Notes: a model not told the origin generated them from the sequence alone. Positions 36,224 through 45,527 are shown, counted from the stretch's first letter. The stretch: 64,000 bases of DNA from Verrucomicrobiota bacterium (GCA_020630975.1 JAHDID010000014.1:34283-98282); one strand, 5' to 3'. A program made the numbers and translations.

Positions 36224-38443
36224 CTACTGGACGAATAGGAACTCGCGGGTGTTGACCAGGGCCCAGATGACGTCGCCGATAGCGGCTACCTCAGCCTCTG
36301 CATCGCTACGCTGGATATCGCGATCATTGCGAGCGCGCAGACCAGAGGCGGCAGCACGCTTCTCTGCAGGGTAGGGCATGCGGCCCAGTACACTGAGGAA
36401 GATCTTTTCGATCTTGTCGCCTTTCTTGCCCTCTCCATAGGCGATCTCCTTGATCAGGTAGGCATCCTTGCTAGTCAGCGCGGCATTGGTGATGCTGCCA
36501 TTCAGCAGGGTCATCACCTGCGGAGTCGATCCCACAGTGGTTGCATTCTCGATTAAGATCTTGTCGGACTGGCCGAAGATCCGCAGGAAGTGATTGGCTG
36601 GCATCGGCACATCGAGCTCGGAGGCGCGCACCATCTGCTGACCACCCACGCGGCCTACCATATTGTTGCGGCCCATCATGCCCATGCCGCCGCTGCCCAT
36701 CATGCCGCCCTCACCATCGGAGACTTGGCCGATGGTGCGGTGCTTCATCTTGAATTCCTCGATCTGCTCAGCAGTCGTCATGGTGGTGTAGTCCATGTTC
36801 ATCAGCTCTTTGTAGGCCTCGGCTCCGCGGCGCTGCATACGCTCGGGGTGGGCGGTGGTCAGAGTCACCATAGAGTCCCAGACCTGTTCAGCACTCATGC
36901 GGCGCAGGATGGGGCCAGGGAAGTGGTAGGCGCCATTGTCGATCTGAGTCAGCGTCGGCGAGAGGCTCTCGGCTTTGCGCTGGTAGGTCTCAGTATTGTA
37001 GATCACGCGGAAGAAGTCCTTCAGCGAGTACTTCTGGTCGATCATCATCTGCTCGAGGAACTGGAGTAGCGCGTAGTTCTGCGCCTGGCCGTCGAGGTGG
37101 CCAGGGATATTGTCGACTGGCTCGATCTGACCTAGGCCAAAGGCGATCTTCCACATGCGGTTCACCAGATTCACGGTGAAGCGAGGATTCGTCGGCGAAG
37201 TGATCCAGTCGGCGAAGGCCACGCGAGGAGTGGCGTGCTTTTCGATATTCACCGTATCGCCGAAGTAGGCGCCGGGGCGCACCTGCTGGTGGGGTTCGCC
37301 GTTGTCGTATTTGTAGTCGTGCGGCAGCTCCACCGTTTGGTTACCAGTGTCGTTCACATTGGTGCGATTGCTGTTGAGCATGATGCTCAGCCCGATGTCG
37401 AATGTGGTATTCGGGCGCAGCTTGCCCGCGCGCTCCAGGATGCCGCTCATTCGCTGTGCCTCGGCACGTGGATTGAAGTCGAGACGAGTGCGGGTCTCAT
37501 ACTCGCCCATGAAAGAAGCCATGCGGTAGAAGTCGAGCTGCTTCACCTGCTCGAATGGGTGGTCGTGGCACTGCGCACAAGTGATCTCGGTGCCGAGGAA
37601 GACGGTGAAGGTATTCGACAGGTTGCACAGGCGCATGCCCTGATCGGTCACTAGGTAGCCAGAGGCGGGATTGTCCCAGAGGGTGCCCTCGGCAGTCAGC
37701 ATCTCGGTCACGAGTTTATCGAAAGGCTTGTCAGCGCGCAGGCTGTCTTTCATCCACTCCATGTAGGAGATCGCTTTCAGGCCATTGCCCTCCATGGCCA
37801 CTCCATCGCGCACGCGCAGCAGGTCGGACATGTAGTTGAACATACGCATCGCGTAGGCATCGGTCTCCAGTAGCTCATCGATCAGCTCAGCACGCTTGCT
37901 GCGCGAAGTGGAGCCGAGGAATTTGCTGGCCTCGTCGAAGGTCGGGATACGGCCAGCGATGTCTAGGTACACGCGGCGCATGAACTGCGAGTCATTGGTC
38001 TTCTCATTGGGCACGCACATCACCATCTCGCGCTCGATTTCCTCTTTTCGCTTGGCCTTCTCGGCATTGGTGAGAGTGGAGTTTTGTGGCAGCTCGGCCA
38101 GATCCTTGCGCAGGCCATAGTAGGCTTCTTTCATGCGGGCTAGCACCAGCTTGTCGATCTCGGCGGCCAGAGCGGCGGTATCGTTGGGCAGCGAGCTTTT
38201 CACAAAGATGCGGTCATCCTCGCTCAACTTAGCGATAGGGTAGTTGATGATATTGCCGTTTTCGAGCTTCAGCTTCACCGATGCGGTCGCACCAGCGCCT
38301 GCTGTGCCCACGAATTCAGCCTGTAGCTTGCGCCCGTCTGAAGAGGTCCACTCGCGCATCTGGGCCTGACTGATGCTAGGGGTGAGTAGCGATAGCAGAG
38401 CGATAGCTAGCGCAGAGCGAAGTAACGGTGTTAGATATTTCAT
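36224..38443 (-). CDS. SHD1 + DUF1549/DUF1553 secreted cytochrome-like protein, second pair
   Basis: 739 aa from ATG 38443, which starts a signal peptide (MKYLTPLLRSALAIALLSLL...SQAQ); the frame extends upstream without sense. It has SHD1 (REWTSSDGRKLQAEFVGTAG), a spacer helix region longer than in the 7098 homologue, DUF1549 with one haem motif CAQCH (Cys289-His293, TCAQCHDHPFEQ) and DUF1553 (RVAFADWITSPTNPRFTVNLVNRMW). Near the C-terminus, about residues 610-645, is a Gly/Met-rich insert (GGMMGSGGMGMMGR) absent from the other copy, possibly metal-binding or flexible. Function unknown, as for the family. Confidence 0.9.
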   Translation of the reverse strand: MKYLTPLLRSALAIALLSLLTPSISQAQMREWTSSDGRKLQAEFVGTAGAGATASVKLKLENGNIINYPIAKLSEDDRIFVKSSLPNDTAALAAEIDKLVLARMKEAYYGLRKDLAELPQNSTLTNAEKAKRKEEIEREMVMCVPNEKTNDSQFMRRVYLDIAGRIPTFDEASKFLGSTSRSKRAELIDELLETDAYAMRMFNYMSDLLRVRDGVAMEGNGLKAISYMEWMKDSLRADKPFDKLVTEMLTAEGTLWDNPASGYLVTDQGMRLCNLSNTFTVFLGTEITCAQCHDHPFEQVKQLDFYRMASFMGEYETRTRLDFNPRAEAQRMSGILERAGKLRPNTTFDIGLSIMLNSNRTNVNDTGNQTVELPHDYKYDNGEPHQQVRPGAYFGDTVNIEKHATPRVAFADWITSPTNPRFTVNLVNRMWKIAFGLGQIEPVDNIPGHLDGQAQNYALLQFLEQMMIDQKYSLKDFFRVIYNTETYQRKAESLSPTLTQIDNGAYHFPGPILRRMSAEQVWDSMVTLTTAHPERMQRRGAEAYKELMNMDYTTMTTAEQIEEFKMKHRTIGQVSDGEGGMMGSGGMGMMGRNNMVGRVGGQQMVRASELDVPMPANHFLRIFGQSDKILIENATTVGSTPQVMTLLNGSITNAALTSKDAYLIKEIAYGEGKKGDKIEKIFLSVLGRMPYPAEKRAAASGLRARNDRDIQRSDAEAEVAAIGDVIWALVNTREFLFVQ

Positions 38444-38633
38444 CGGGAAAGGTGAATCGAATGTGTGAAGGTGATGATGCAGTTTCAGGGAGTATCCTCC
38501 ATCTTTTGCATAACACCACAGCATTAGTCTATTACAGATTTTTTGCTAATTTGTGACACTGAGCCAAAGCAATTGCTTTTAGCCGGTGGTTTTATTGGTT
38601 GAAACACCGGAACGAGCTAGGCATTGCTCTCTT

Positions 38634-40379
38634 ATGACCAATTGTTTCCGACTCGGTTCATTTTTCGTGCTGCTCGCATCCACCCTCCATGCCCAGGGCG
38701 AGATTTCTCCTGTAGCCCCTGGTGTGCCACTCAGGCATGTCATGACCGCTGAGAGTTTCGGTCTAGCCGATGGCCCTGCCTGGGATGGCTGGGCACTGAC
38801 AGTGGCTGACCCCAAGGCTGAGAAAGCAGAGCGCTATGTCCCCTCGCAAAAGGCATGGCTAGCAGGCCCCAAGAAAGGCCGCAAGTTTAGCGCCAGTTTT
38901 TACAATCACGGTCGGCTCTACTATTCGGATAATGCAGGCGGCAAGATCTTTTATCGCGAGGAGCGAAGTCAGGACGAGGTACAGGTGAGCGCAGAGGACT
39001 TGGCGCAGGACAAAACCCGCCGCCCCAATGATCTGACCGTCGATCGCAGTGGCGGCGTCTACTACACACTCACTCGAGCTGGGCAGGTCGTCTACGTGCC
39101 TAGTGGTGGTGAGCTGCGTGTCGTCGCTGACGATGCCGAGACCGCCAATGGCCTGATCCTTAGCCCCGATGAGAGTATCCTTTACGTCGCCGAGTATGTG
39201 CCCAAAAACATCCTCGCCTACGATGTCGGGCCGGATGGCTCGCTGTCGAATCGCCGCGTGTTTGCCAAGATGGATGATGGTCAGCCCGATCTAAAAGGCG
39301 CCGATGGCATGTCTATCGATCGCGCGGGCAATGTCTACTGCGCCGGTCCAGAGGATATTTGGGTGTGGGCACCCGATGGCCAGCTGCTCGACCGCATCGC
39401 CGTGCCCGAGCGGCCGATCAATTGTACCTTTGGCGGCACTGATCTGCGCGATCTCTACATCAGCGGCTTCGGCGGTCTATATTTGCAGCGCATGCGCATC
39501 TCAGGTGTGTCGCCTCAGCCACCAGCCCAGTGGCATCCGGAGAAAGCCAAGTCTCAGCCCAGTGTGGCCGTGCCAGATGGAGTCGAGCCGCATCTCGATC
39601 TCACCTATGCCAGCTATGGCACCCGCGACATGCTCGCCGATATCTTTGTCCCACCCGGTGATGGTCCGCATCCGGTAGCGATCATCCTCCATGGAGGTGG
39701 TTGGCACAGTGGCGATAAGATGAAGTTTCGTGCCATGGGCCTAGAGTTGGCGCGTCGCGGCTACGTGACCATGGCAGTCGCTTACCGACTGAGCGGCGAG
39801 GCCAAATTTCCTGCCAATATCCACGACTGCCACGCTGCAGTGCGCTACATCCGCGCCCATGCTGCAGACTACCGGGCAGATGCCGACCGTATCGGCGTAG
39901 TCGGCGGCTCGGCTGGAGCTCACCTAGCTGGACTACTCGCCACCACAGCCGATGTCGAGGCTCTTCACGGCGATGGTGGAAACCCCGGCGCCTCCTCCGC
40001 AGTCCACGCTGCGGTCGTCATGTCCGGCCCCATGCAGATCGCCACTGGCAGCGTAGCCGAGCGCTCGCTGATGAAGGAAAACAAGAAGCCGAATGCCATC
40101 TGGCTATTCGGCGGCAACGTCGAGGAGAAAGCCGACCTCTATCGCCTAGCCGATGCCCACGAGCACATCAGCGCCGCTACCCCGCCGATCCTTTTCCAAT
40201 ACGGCGGCGCCGAAGATCCCAGCAAAGTCGATCCATCTGTGAACAAACTGAAATCCCTAGGCATCGCCACCAAAGTCCTCTCCCACTACGAGGGCGGCAA
40301 ACACGGCTGCTGGAATCGTCATCCGTGGTTCATGCCCATGGTCGAGGATATCGATGCTTGGTTTCAGGAGCATTTGTAG
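38634..40379 (+). CDS. SMP-30/gluconolactonase-like propeller fused to alpha/beta esterase
   Basis: 581 aa from ATG 38634, which opens a signal peptide (MTNCFRLGSFFVLLASTLHAQ). Residues 25-300 are an SMP-30/gluconolaconase/LRE beta-propeller (FGLADGPAWDGWALTVAD, RRPNDLTVDRSGGVYYT, ANGLILSPDESILYVAE, GADGMSIDRAGNVYCAG). Residues 325-580 are an alpha/beta hydrolase of the BD-FAE/carboxylesterase type, with the oxyanion HGGGWHSGDK and the nucleophile elbow GGSAGAH, and a late GGKHGCWNRHPW likely holding the catalytic His. The combination suggests a secreted enzyme opening lactones or esters of plant or algal sugars. Exact substrates are unknown. A CCGGTG...CACCGG hairpin sits in the 5' region (38583-38610). 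Confidence 0.88.
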   Translation: MTNCFRLGSFFVLLASTLHAQGEISPVAPGVPLRHVMTAESFGLADGPAWDGWALTVADPKAEKAERYVPSQKAWLAGPKKGRKFSASFYNHGRLYYSDNAGGKIFYREERSQDEVQVSAEDLAQDKTRRPNDLTVDRSGGVYYTLTRAGQVVYVPSGGELRVVADDAETANGLILSPDESILYVAEYVPKNILAYDVGPDGSLSNRRVFAKMDDGQPDLKGADGMSIDRAGNVYCAGPEDIWVWAPDGQLLDRIAVPERPINCTFGGTDLRDLYISGFGGLYLQRMRISGVSPQPPAQWHPEKAKSQPSVAVPDGVEPHLDLTYASYGTRDMLADIFVPPGDGPHPVAIILHGGGWHSGDKMKFRAMGLELARRGYVTMAVAYRLSGEAKFPANIHDCHAAVRYIRAHAADYRADADRIGVVGGSAGAHLAGLLATTADVEALHGDGGNPGASSAVHAAVVMSGPMQIATGSVAERSLMKENKKPNAIWLFGGNVEEKADLYRLADAHEHISAATPPILFQYGGAEDPSKVDPSVNKLKSLGIATKVLSHYEGGKHGCWNRHPWFMPMVEDIDAWFQEHL

Positions 40380-40417
40380 GGCTACGAGATGCCAGTTTTG
40401 ATCGTTTCTGATTCAGT

Positions 40418-40666
40418 ATGGATGTGGATGAAGACAAAATCGATCAAGCTGTGATAGCGCTCTTATATCTTGCAAGTTGGAGAGAGAAAGGCATGCCTGA
40501 GGGTGTAGCAAGAGTCTGGAAGTCGTTCGACTGGGATGTGATGGAGCGGCTACACGAAGCAGAATTAATCTCCGATCCTGTCGGTAAAGCAAAGTCGGTC
40601 TATCTCTCCAAAGCAGGTATCGAAAAAGGCCGCGAGCTAGCCGAAGCATTGTTTGGGAAATCTTGA
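40418..40666 (+). CDS. DUF6429-like small protein
   Basis: 82 aa. It begins MDVDEDKIDQAVIALLYLASW and contains FDWDVMERLHEAELISDPVGKAKSVYLSKAGIEKGRELAEALFG, which matches my memory of the DUF6429 family: a small winged-helix-like protein found in many environmental bacteria. Function unknown. It starts 38 bp after the fusion enzyme, so it may be read through from it. Confidence 0.8.
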   Translation: MDVDEDKIDQAVIALLYLASWREKGMPEGVARVWKSFDWDVMERLHEAELISDPVGKAKSVYLSKAGIEKGRELAEALFGKS

Positions 40667-40754
40667 CTTTCGTTTCCGTGAAGTGACGAAGGCCCACAGC
40701 TACCTCATCTCTCCGCGGTAGACTTGAGCCGATTTGGCACTACAGTCGACGCAA

Positions 40755-41306
40755 ATGACTCACCAAGAAATCGAACTGACTCGCGACGTAGACGCCATCC
40801 AGATCCCTAGTGGCGATGAGATCAATCTGCCAATGGGCACCAAGGTCATGATCACTCAGGCACTGGGTGGGACCTACACGGTAGCCACGCAGTCGGGTCT
40901 GGCCCGCATCAAGTCTGAAAATGCCGATGCGCTGGGCATCGATCTAGAAGCTGAGGAGAAGAAGAAAAACGAGACCAAAGTGGCCATCGAGGCAGGCGAT
41001 CTCGATGGCGCGATCTGGGCGCAGCTGAAGCAAGTTTTTGACCCCGAGATCCCGGTGAATATCGTCGATCTCGGGCTGGTCTACGATTGCCAAGTCGTCG
41101 AGGAAGACGGGCAAAAGAACGTAGAGGTGAAGATGACTCTGACCGCACCTGGCTGCGGCATGGGCCCGACTATCGCAGCCGATGCCCAGTCAAAGATCCT
41201 CGTGCTCGACGAGATCGACAATGCACGCGTCGATCTGGTCTGGGATCCGGTGTGGAATCAGGACATGATCACTGAAGAGGGCAAAATGAAGCTCGGTATG
41301 ATCTAA
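40755..41306 (+). CDS. sufT: SufT-type Fe-S cluster assembly protein (MIP18 domain)
   Basis: 183 aa from ATG 40755; a TTG at 40734 is in frame. The N-terminal 70 residues (EIELTRDVDAIQIPSGDEINLPMGTKVMITQALGGTYTV) are the SufT-specific domain. The C-terminal half is a MIP18/DUF59 domain (LKQVFDPEIPVNIVDLGLVYD, KMTLTAPGCGMGPTIAADAQSKI, VDLVWDPVWNQDMITEEGK) with the conserved Cys in APGCGM. SufT aids Fe-S maturation under high demand. It usually sits near sufBCD; here it is alone, and the paired CAATAGGGTACA repeat follows 13 bp after the stop. Confidence 0.93.
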   Translation: MTHQEIELTRDVDAIQIPSGDEINLPMGTKVMITQALGGTYTVATQSGLARIKSENADALGIDLEAEEKKKNETKVAIEAGDLDGAIWAQLKQVFDPEIPVNIVDLGLVYDCQVVEEDGQKNVEVKMTLTAPGCGMGPTIAADAQSKILVLDEIDNARVDLVWDPVWNQDMITEEGKMKLGMI

Positions 41307-41316
41307 ACGAGCCCTA

Positions 41317-41354
41317 ATTCAATAGGGTACAATTTTCACTCAATAGGGTACAAT
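41317..41354 (+). repeat. Paired CAATAGGGTACA repeat, locus C
   Basis: CAATAGGGTACA at 41320-41331 and identical at 41341-41352 (period 21 bp), preceded by AATT and followed by AAT. It lies between sufT and the tiny XapX-like gene, so part of it could be in that gene's leader. Confidence 0.9.
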
Positions 41355-41368
41355 CGCCCTGCTTTCCC

Positions 41369-41521
41369 ATGAAAGAAGCCATCGCCATCGTCATTGCCTT
41401 TGGGATAGGTGCGGCGTGTGGCCGCTTTCAGATACCGCTCCCCGCTCCGCCACACTGGGTAGGTGTGGCGCTGATCGTGGCGATCTGGTTGGGGTATACG
41501 GTTTTCAAAAGCAGTAGCTAG
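41369..41521 (+). CDS. XapX/DUF1427-like two-helix membrane peptide
   Basis: 50 aa from ATG 41369 to TAG 41519-41521. Two hydrophobic helices (IAIVIAFGIGAACG and WVGVALIVAIWLGYTVF) flank the short turn IPLPAPPHW. The PxPAPP turn between glycine-rich helices is the XapX (DUF1427) signature. The protein is too short for most gene finders. It ends 12 bp before the next gene and is probably cotranscribed with it. Function unknown. Confidence 0.75.
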   Translation: MKEAIAIVIAFGIGAACGRFQIPLPAPPHWVGVALIVAIWLGYTVFKSSS

Positions 41522-41533
41522 TCTCGAGTCTGG

Positions 41534-44074
41534 GTGATGAAATACTACCTGACTGCTCCCGAGGCGCGGGAGCCATCTGAGCAACCTATAGCAGACGCTG
41601 AGGTGCGCTCTGCCATCGCAGCGGGCGAGATCGAGGCAGCGGCACTGCTGTGGCCAGATGGCGGCGGCGATGCTGTGAGCGCCCAGTCTCTCAGCGCCAC
41701 ACCGCCTCCGCTACCGCCGCGAGTGCCTGCTGCGTCAGTCGCCGCTACACCTCGGAAGTCTTCCCTAGCATGGCTCTGGTGGCTGCTCGGGATTACCGCA
41801 GGTGCTTTTGTCTTGTTGGTTGTGCTAGCAGTTTTTTCTCTACAAAAAGTCAGTCAGAACGCACTATTAGACGGGCTAGCAGAAAAGCCTCTTTTCGAAG
41901 ATCGAAAGCCCCATCAGACCAAGTGGCAGCCCAATGAAAACTACAAGCCATCTGGCGCGCCCGACCAGCCCGATGGCGAGATCTTTCAGCTCGTCCATTA
42001 TCCCGCTGAGGGTGGTGAGATGACAGCCTACCTCACGCCTGACCCTGGCGATGGCAAAAAGCACCCTGTGATGATCTGGGACTCCGGCGGCTGGGGCGGT
42101 ATCGGTGACTTCCTGTGGGATGAGCCATCGCGTCTCAATGACCAATCAGCTCGTGCCTTTCGCGAGGCGGGGATTGTTCTGATGTGTCCTTCGTTTCGTG
42201 GTGAGAATGGTAACCCAGGAGAGTTTGAGCTCTTTTATGGCGAGGTGAATGACTTTCTCTCTGCCATCGAGTACGCCAAGGGGCTGCCCTACGTCGATCC
42301 CGAGCGGGTCTACATCGGTGGGCACAGTACTGGCGGCACTGTAGCTCTGCTCGCAGCGGTATCTGGTGTGCAGTGTCGCGGCGTCTTCTCCTTTGGCGGT
42401 GCGCCTGATATGTTGGATGTCATGTCGGATGGTGAGGGCTTTGAAAACACGCCTTACTCCATCGATAGCACCCGCGATCATGAGCTGCGCAGCCCGATTC
42501 GCTACACCCATTACATTCAGTCTCCGACTTTCTACATCGAGGGGGCGGCTATCACAGACTACGTGGCAGCCGCCAAGCGCATGCAGCGCATCGCCAAGCT
42601 AAAGGAGGTGCCATTCCAGGCGTTCTCGATCCCTAATGCCGATCATTTCGATGTGTTGACCCCACTGACTCAGCTGGTCGCGCAAAAAATCGTGGCCGAT
42701 ACTGGCGAGCAGCCCATTTCGCTGACCCAAGCAGAGCTGGTCGATGCGTGGAATGCGATCAATGACATCAGCCTACACTCCGAGCTCAGCCGCTGGTTGG
42801 AGAAGGGTGGCGATCTGGTGGCGATATTCGACAATCTGGAAGACGATATCGGAGCGACCAGCTCTGCCGAAATCGATCTGGCAGTGACTGCTATCAAGCA
42901 GGTGCTCAAGGGCGATGCCGATAGCCACTCCGATATCGCGGAGCTAGCCGAGCTGGTCGACTACATCGGCGATGAGGAACTCAGTGAAGAGTTTTTGGTA
43001 AAGACCGAGAAATATCTGCTCGGCTACATCGAGCGCCGCCTCGATCGAGAGGAGCGCAGCGAGCAGGTCGAGTCGAACTGCATGCGCATCGCGGGATCCT
43101 TCGGGCTGCTCGAGCATCCTCCGATCCAACCCCTGCTCGGTCGTCTCGCTGCTATGGAAGTCGCGCCTGATGATCCGAACTGGGGCTATCTATTCGACAA
43201 GATCGAAGACCAGTCCGAGACCAGCGAGTTTATCCTGCAGGCTTTCCGAGAAGCCGCCCCGACTGGAGTTGTCGCCGAGGAGCTAATGAGCGAGGTGAAC
43301 AATCTGATGATCGACGCCGAGGAGCTCACCATTAGTCACCCCTACAATACCGAGAAAGGCGGCGTAGCTCTGGAGAAGATGATCCGAGCCAATGGCGATG
43401 AAACCTTTCACGCCACGCTATCTCTGGCATTCGTAGATGAGCCGCTGCGCGCTAAACTGCTGCCGCTAGTGATCGACCACAAGAGCAATGCCATCCAGAT
43501 GGAAGCGGCCTGGGCCGATGCCAAAAATGGCGGCGCTCAGGGGCTGAAATCTCTCCAAGATCGCTGCCTGGACGTGAATTACTCCAACAAAGCGAAGCGC
43601 TATCTCCGAGAGCTGGATCTGGCGGCAGAGATCCCAGCTGCGGCGCAGGAGCCCGATTTCAGAGCGAAATCCAATATGGTGGCTTGGCTGCTCGATGAGC
43701 AGGATGGACCGCCGTTATCCATCGAGCAAATTGATAAACGAGAGCTGATCTGGCCGCCATTTCAGAAGGAGGAAGATAACAATAAAGAGCCTAAGGACGA
43801 CGAAGAGAAAACTTCGATGGCTTACCTCTTCGAGTTTACCTACCCCTCTCCCGACGATGAGGAGCAGACTATCACAGCCTATGGCATCGATTGCCGTGGC
43901 GCTTGGTCATCGCTGCAGAGCTTTGAGCAGTCGCCTTCGGTCTTGGAGCTATACAGTCATTTCTGCGCGATAGAAACCAACTGGGATATCGAAGAAGAGG
44001 GTGACAAGATCTCTGATGACATCGCTAAGCAGCGGCTGCAGGAAGCCAATCCCAGTGAAGGCTGGGGCGAGTGA
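41534..44074 (+). CDS. Membrane protein: GYF_2-like domain, TM helix, alpha/beta hydrolase, helical C-terminal region
   Basis: 846 aa (a second ATG at 41537 is equally possible). Residues 1-50 resemble a GYF_2/DUF4339 domain (KYYLTAPEA...LLWPDG), followed by a Pro-rich linker and one transmembrane helix (about 77-102). Residues 140-400 are an alpha/beta hydrolase: VMIWDSGGWGG, YVDPERVYIGGHSTGGTVALLAA (Ser nucleophile in GGHSTGG) and a likely His in NADHFDV. Residues 400-846 are helical, acidic, and match no family I know, ending in a small alpha/beta piece. It resembles prolyl-oligopeptidase-type hydrolases tethered to the inner membrane. Substrate unknown. Confidence 0.78.
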   Translation: MMKYYLTAPEAREPSEQPIADAEVRSAIAAGEIEAAALLWPDGGGDAVSAQSLSATPPPLPPRVPAASVAATPRKSSLAWLWWLLGITAGAFVLLVVLAVFSLQKVSQNALLDGLAEKPLFEDRKPHQTKWQPNENYKPSGAPDQPDGEIFQLVHYPAEGGEMTAYLTPDPGDGKKHPVMIWDSGGWGGIGDFLWDEPSRLNDQSARAFREAGIVLMCPSFRGENGNPGEFELFYGEVNDFLSAIEYAKGLPYVDPERVYIGGHSTGGTVALLAAVSGVQCRGVFSFGGAPDMLDVMSDGEGFENTPYSIDSTRDHELRSPIRYTHYIQSPTFYIEGAAITDYVAAAKRMQRIAKLKEVPFQAFSIPNADHFDVLTPLTQLVAQKIVADTGEQPISLTQAELVDAWNAINDISLHSELSRWLEKGGDLVAIFDNLEDDIGATSSAEIDLAVTAIKQVLKGDADSHSDIAELAELVDYIGDEELSEEFLVKTEKYLLGYIERRLDREERSEQVESNCMRIAGSFGLLEHPPIQPLLGRLAAMEVAPDDPNWGYLFDKIEDQSETSEFILQAFREAAPTGVVAEELMSEVNNLMIDAEELTISHPYNTEKGGVALEKMIRANGDETFHATLSLAFVDEPLRAKLLPLVIDHKSNAIQMEAAWADAKNGGAQGLKSLQDRCLDVNYSNKAKRYLRELDLAAEIPAAAQEPDFRAKSNMVAWLLDEQDGPPLSIEQIDKRELIWPPFQKEEDNNKEPKDDEEKTSMAYLFEFTYPSPDDEEQTITAYGIDCRGAWSSLQSFEQSPSVLELYSHFCAIETNWDIEEEGDKISDDIAKQRLQEANPSEGWGE

Positions 44075-44093
44075 TCGCGAGGTGAGACGAGGT

Positions 44094-44206
44094 AAATCAA
44101 AAATCACAATTCGCTAATCAGGAATCATAGATCAGCTCTTCCAGCTGCTTGAGGCATGGGTTGAGGGTAGAGCTGAATGGAGAATGACGAGTGCGATTTT
44201 TGATTT
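44094..44206. repeat. Inverted repeat between convergent genes
   Basis: AAATCAAAAATCAC (44094-44107) faces GCGATTTTTGATTT (44193-44206), 13 of 14 positions complementary, with an 85-bp loop. It fills the 173-bp gap between the hydrolase and yggS, where no gene is seen. The arms are low-complexity, so it may be repetitive filler and not a true terminator. Confidence 0.5.
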
Positions 44207-44247
44207 TTGAAGTGCTAACATGCGGCGCGGCAGGGTGATTGGCAGGC

Positions 44248-44919
44248 TTAGCCTCGCGCTCCGAAGATAGCCGACCCCACGCGCACCAGGGTAGCGCCTT
44301 CCTCGATCGCCACACCAAAGTCGTGGCTCATGCCCATCGATAGCTCTGCTAGCTGGTCCACACCCAGCGAGTCGCGCAGCTCTCGCAGCGCCGCAAAATG
44401 GATCCGGGTCGCCTCTGGGTCTGGATCAAATTTCGGAATCGTCATCAGGCCGCGGATCTCGATATGAGGCAGCTCGAGCAGCTCATCCAGCGCGGCTTGT
44501 GCCGCCTCGGCGGAGAAGCCGTACTTGGCCTCGTCTTCGGAGATATTCACCTGCACCAGCGCACGGCAAGTGATGCCCTCCTCGCCAGCGATGCGGCTCA
44601 CCTGTCGAGCTAGCTCAATGGAGTCCAGCGTGTGTAGCAGGTCCGTCAGCGGTAGCGCCTTGCGGATCTTGTTTTTCTGCAGGTGACCGATCAGATGCCA
44701 CTGCGCCTCGTCGCCCAGCTGCGGCTGCTTATCCACCAGCTCCTGCACGCGATTTTCGCCAAAGTGCAGCTGCCCAGCAGACACGGCATCTTGGATCAGG
44801 TCGAGTGGCTTAGTCTTGCTCACCGCGATCAGTTGCACCTCATCGCGTTCCCGCCCTGAGCGCTGGCAAGCGGCCACGATCTTTGATTCGATCGACTGTA
44901 GATTCTCTGAAATAGACAT
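44248..44919 (-). CDS. PLP homeostasis protein (YggS/PLPBP family)
   Basis: 223 aa. A single TIM-barrel-like PLP-binding protein: LIAVSKTK with the PLP lysine Lys35, [21 protein letters not shown], the central [25 protein letters not shown], and [31 protein letters not shown]. These are classic YggS/YlmE/PROSC motifs. The protein buffers pyridoxal phosphate and has no known catalytic activity. It follows the phosphatase gene by 15 bp and shares its operon. Confidence 0.96.
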   Translation of the reverse strand: MSISENLQSIESKIVAACQRSGRERDEVQLIAVSKTKPLDLIQDAVSAGQLHFGENRVQELVDKQPQLGDEAQWHLIGHLQKNKIRKALPLTDLLHTLDSIELARQVSRIAGEEGITCRALVQVNISEDEAKYGFSAEAAQAALDELLELPHIEIRGLMTIPKFDPDPEATRIHFAALRELRDSLGVDQLAELSMGMSHDFGVAIEEGATLVRVGSAIFGARG

Positions 44920-44934
44920 ATTGAAACGTTGAGT

Positions 44935-45444
44935 TTAGTCCCCCTTCCTCGCGCTGCGATACCGCTGTGTCAGCCGCCGCGCGCACTTCATCTGATCTTC
45001 GGTCTCCAGACAGCAGCGGCGACGCGCACGGATCCAGTCGACTGGGTCCGTCCCTTTGGGGATGTACCCAGCTGCCGCACACCACGCCACGATGAACTGG
45101 CCGGTGCGTCCGCAGCCCGCCACACAGTGCACCACCACCGGTTCTTTCTTGCGATGGTGCTCATCCATCAGCTCGACGAAGTGTTCGAGCTGCTCATCGG
45201 TCGGCACACCGTAGTCAGCCACATGGATGAAGTGGTAGGCAAAGTCGTCGGGCACGTCCTTGCGATTATCAAACTCGCAGCAATTCACCACCGCCCGTAC
45301 TCCCTGCTCCCGGTAGATGTCGAACACATACGGATCCGGCCACCACGAGGCAGCGATCACATCATCGACGATCCAGGTGAAAGGCTCGGTGCGCTCGGGC
45401 TGACCATCGTCGGGCCAGTACCAAGGTCTGATTGGTTTTTGCAT
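44935..45444 (-). CDS. Dual-specificity protein phosphatase-like protein
   Basis: 169 aa from ATG 45444 (an ATG at 45462 adds six residues). The signature HCVAGCGRTG carries the nucleophile Cys107 and the phosphate-binding Arg113; the general-acid Asp is probably Asp77 in HVADYGVP. The Trp-rich N-terminus (RPWYWPDD, ASWWPDPY) is typical of bacterial DSP/PTP-like proteins. It may act on phosphoprotein or phospho-metabolite substrates; no cognate kinase is in the window. It lies 15 bp ahead of the yggS-type gene. Confidence 0.88.
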   Translation of the reverse strand: MQKPIRPWYWPDDGQPERTEPFTWIVDDVIAASWWPDPYVFDIYREQGVRAVVNCCEFDNRKDVPDDFAYHFIHVADYGVPTDEQLEHFVELMDEHHRKKEPVVVHCVAGCGRTGQFIVAWCAAAGYIPKGTDPVDWIRARRRCCLETEDQMKCARRLTQRYRSARKGD

Positions 45445-45527
45445 GGCTGCCGACTTTCGCATCGGTATAAACCGAATGCGAACTTATAATCGTACGTCTC
45501 CGTCTAGCGTGGTTCAATACCAGTGTC

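Noticed and set aside
36590..37654. Histidine-rich frames opposite the DUF1549 gene
   Set aside because: Antisense shadows of a gene with clear domains and a haem motif; no independent support.
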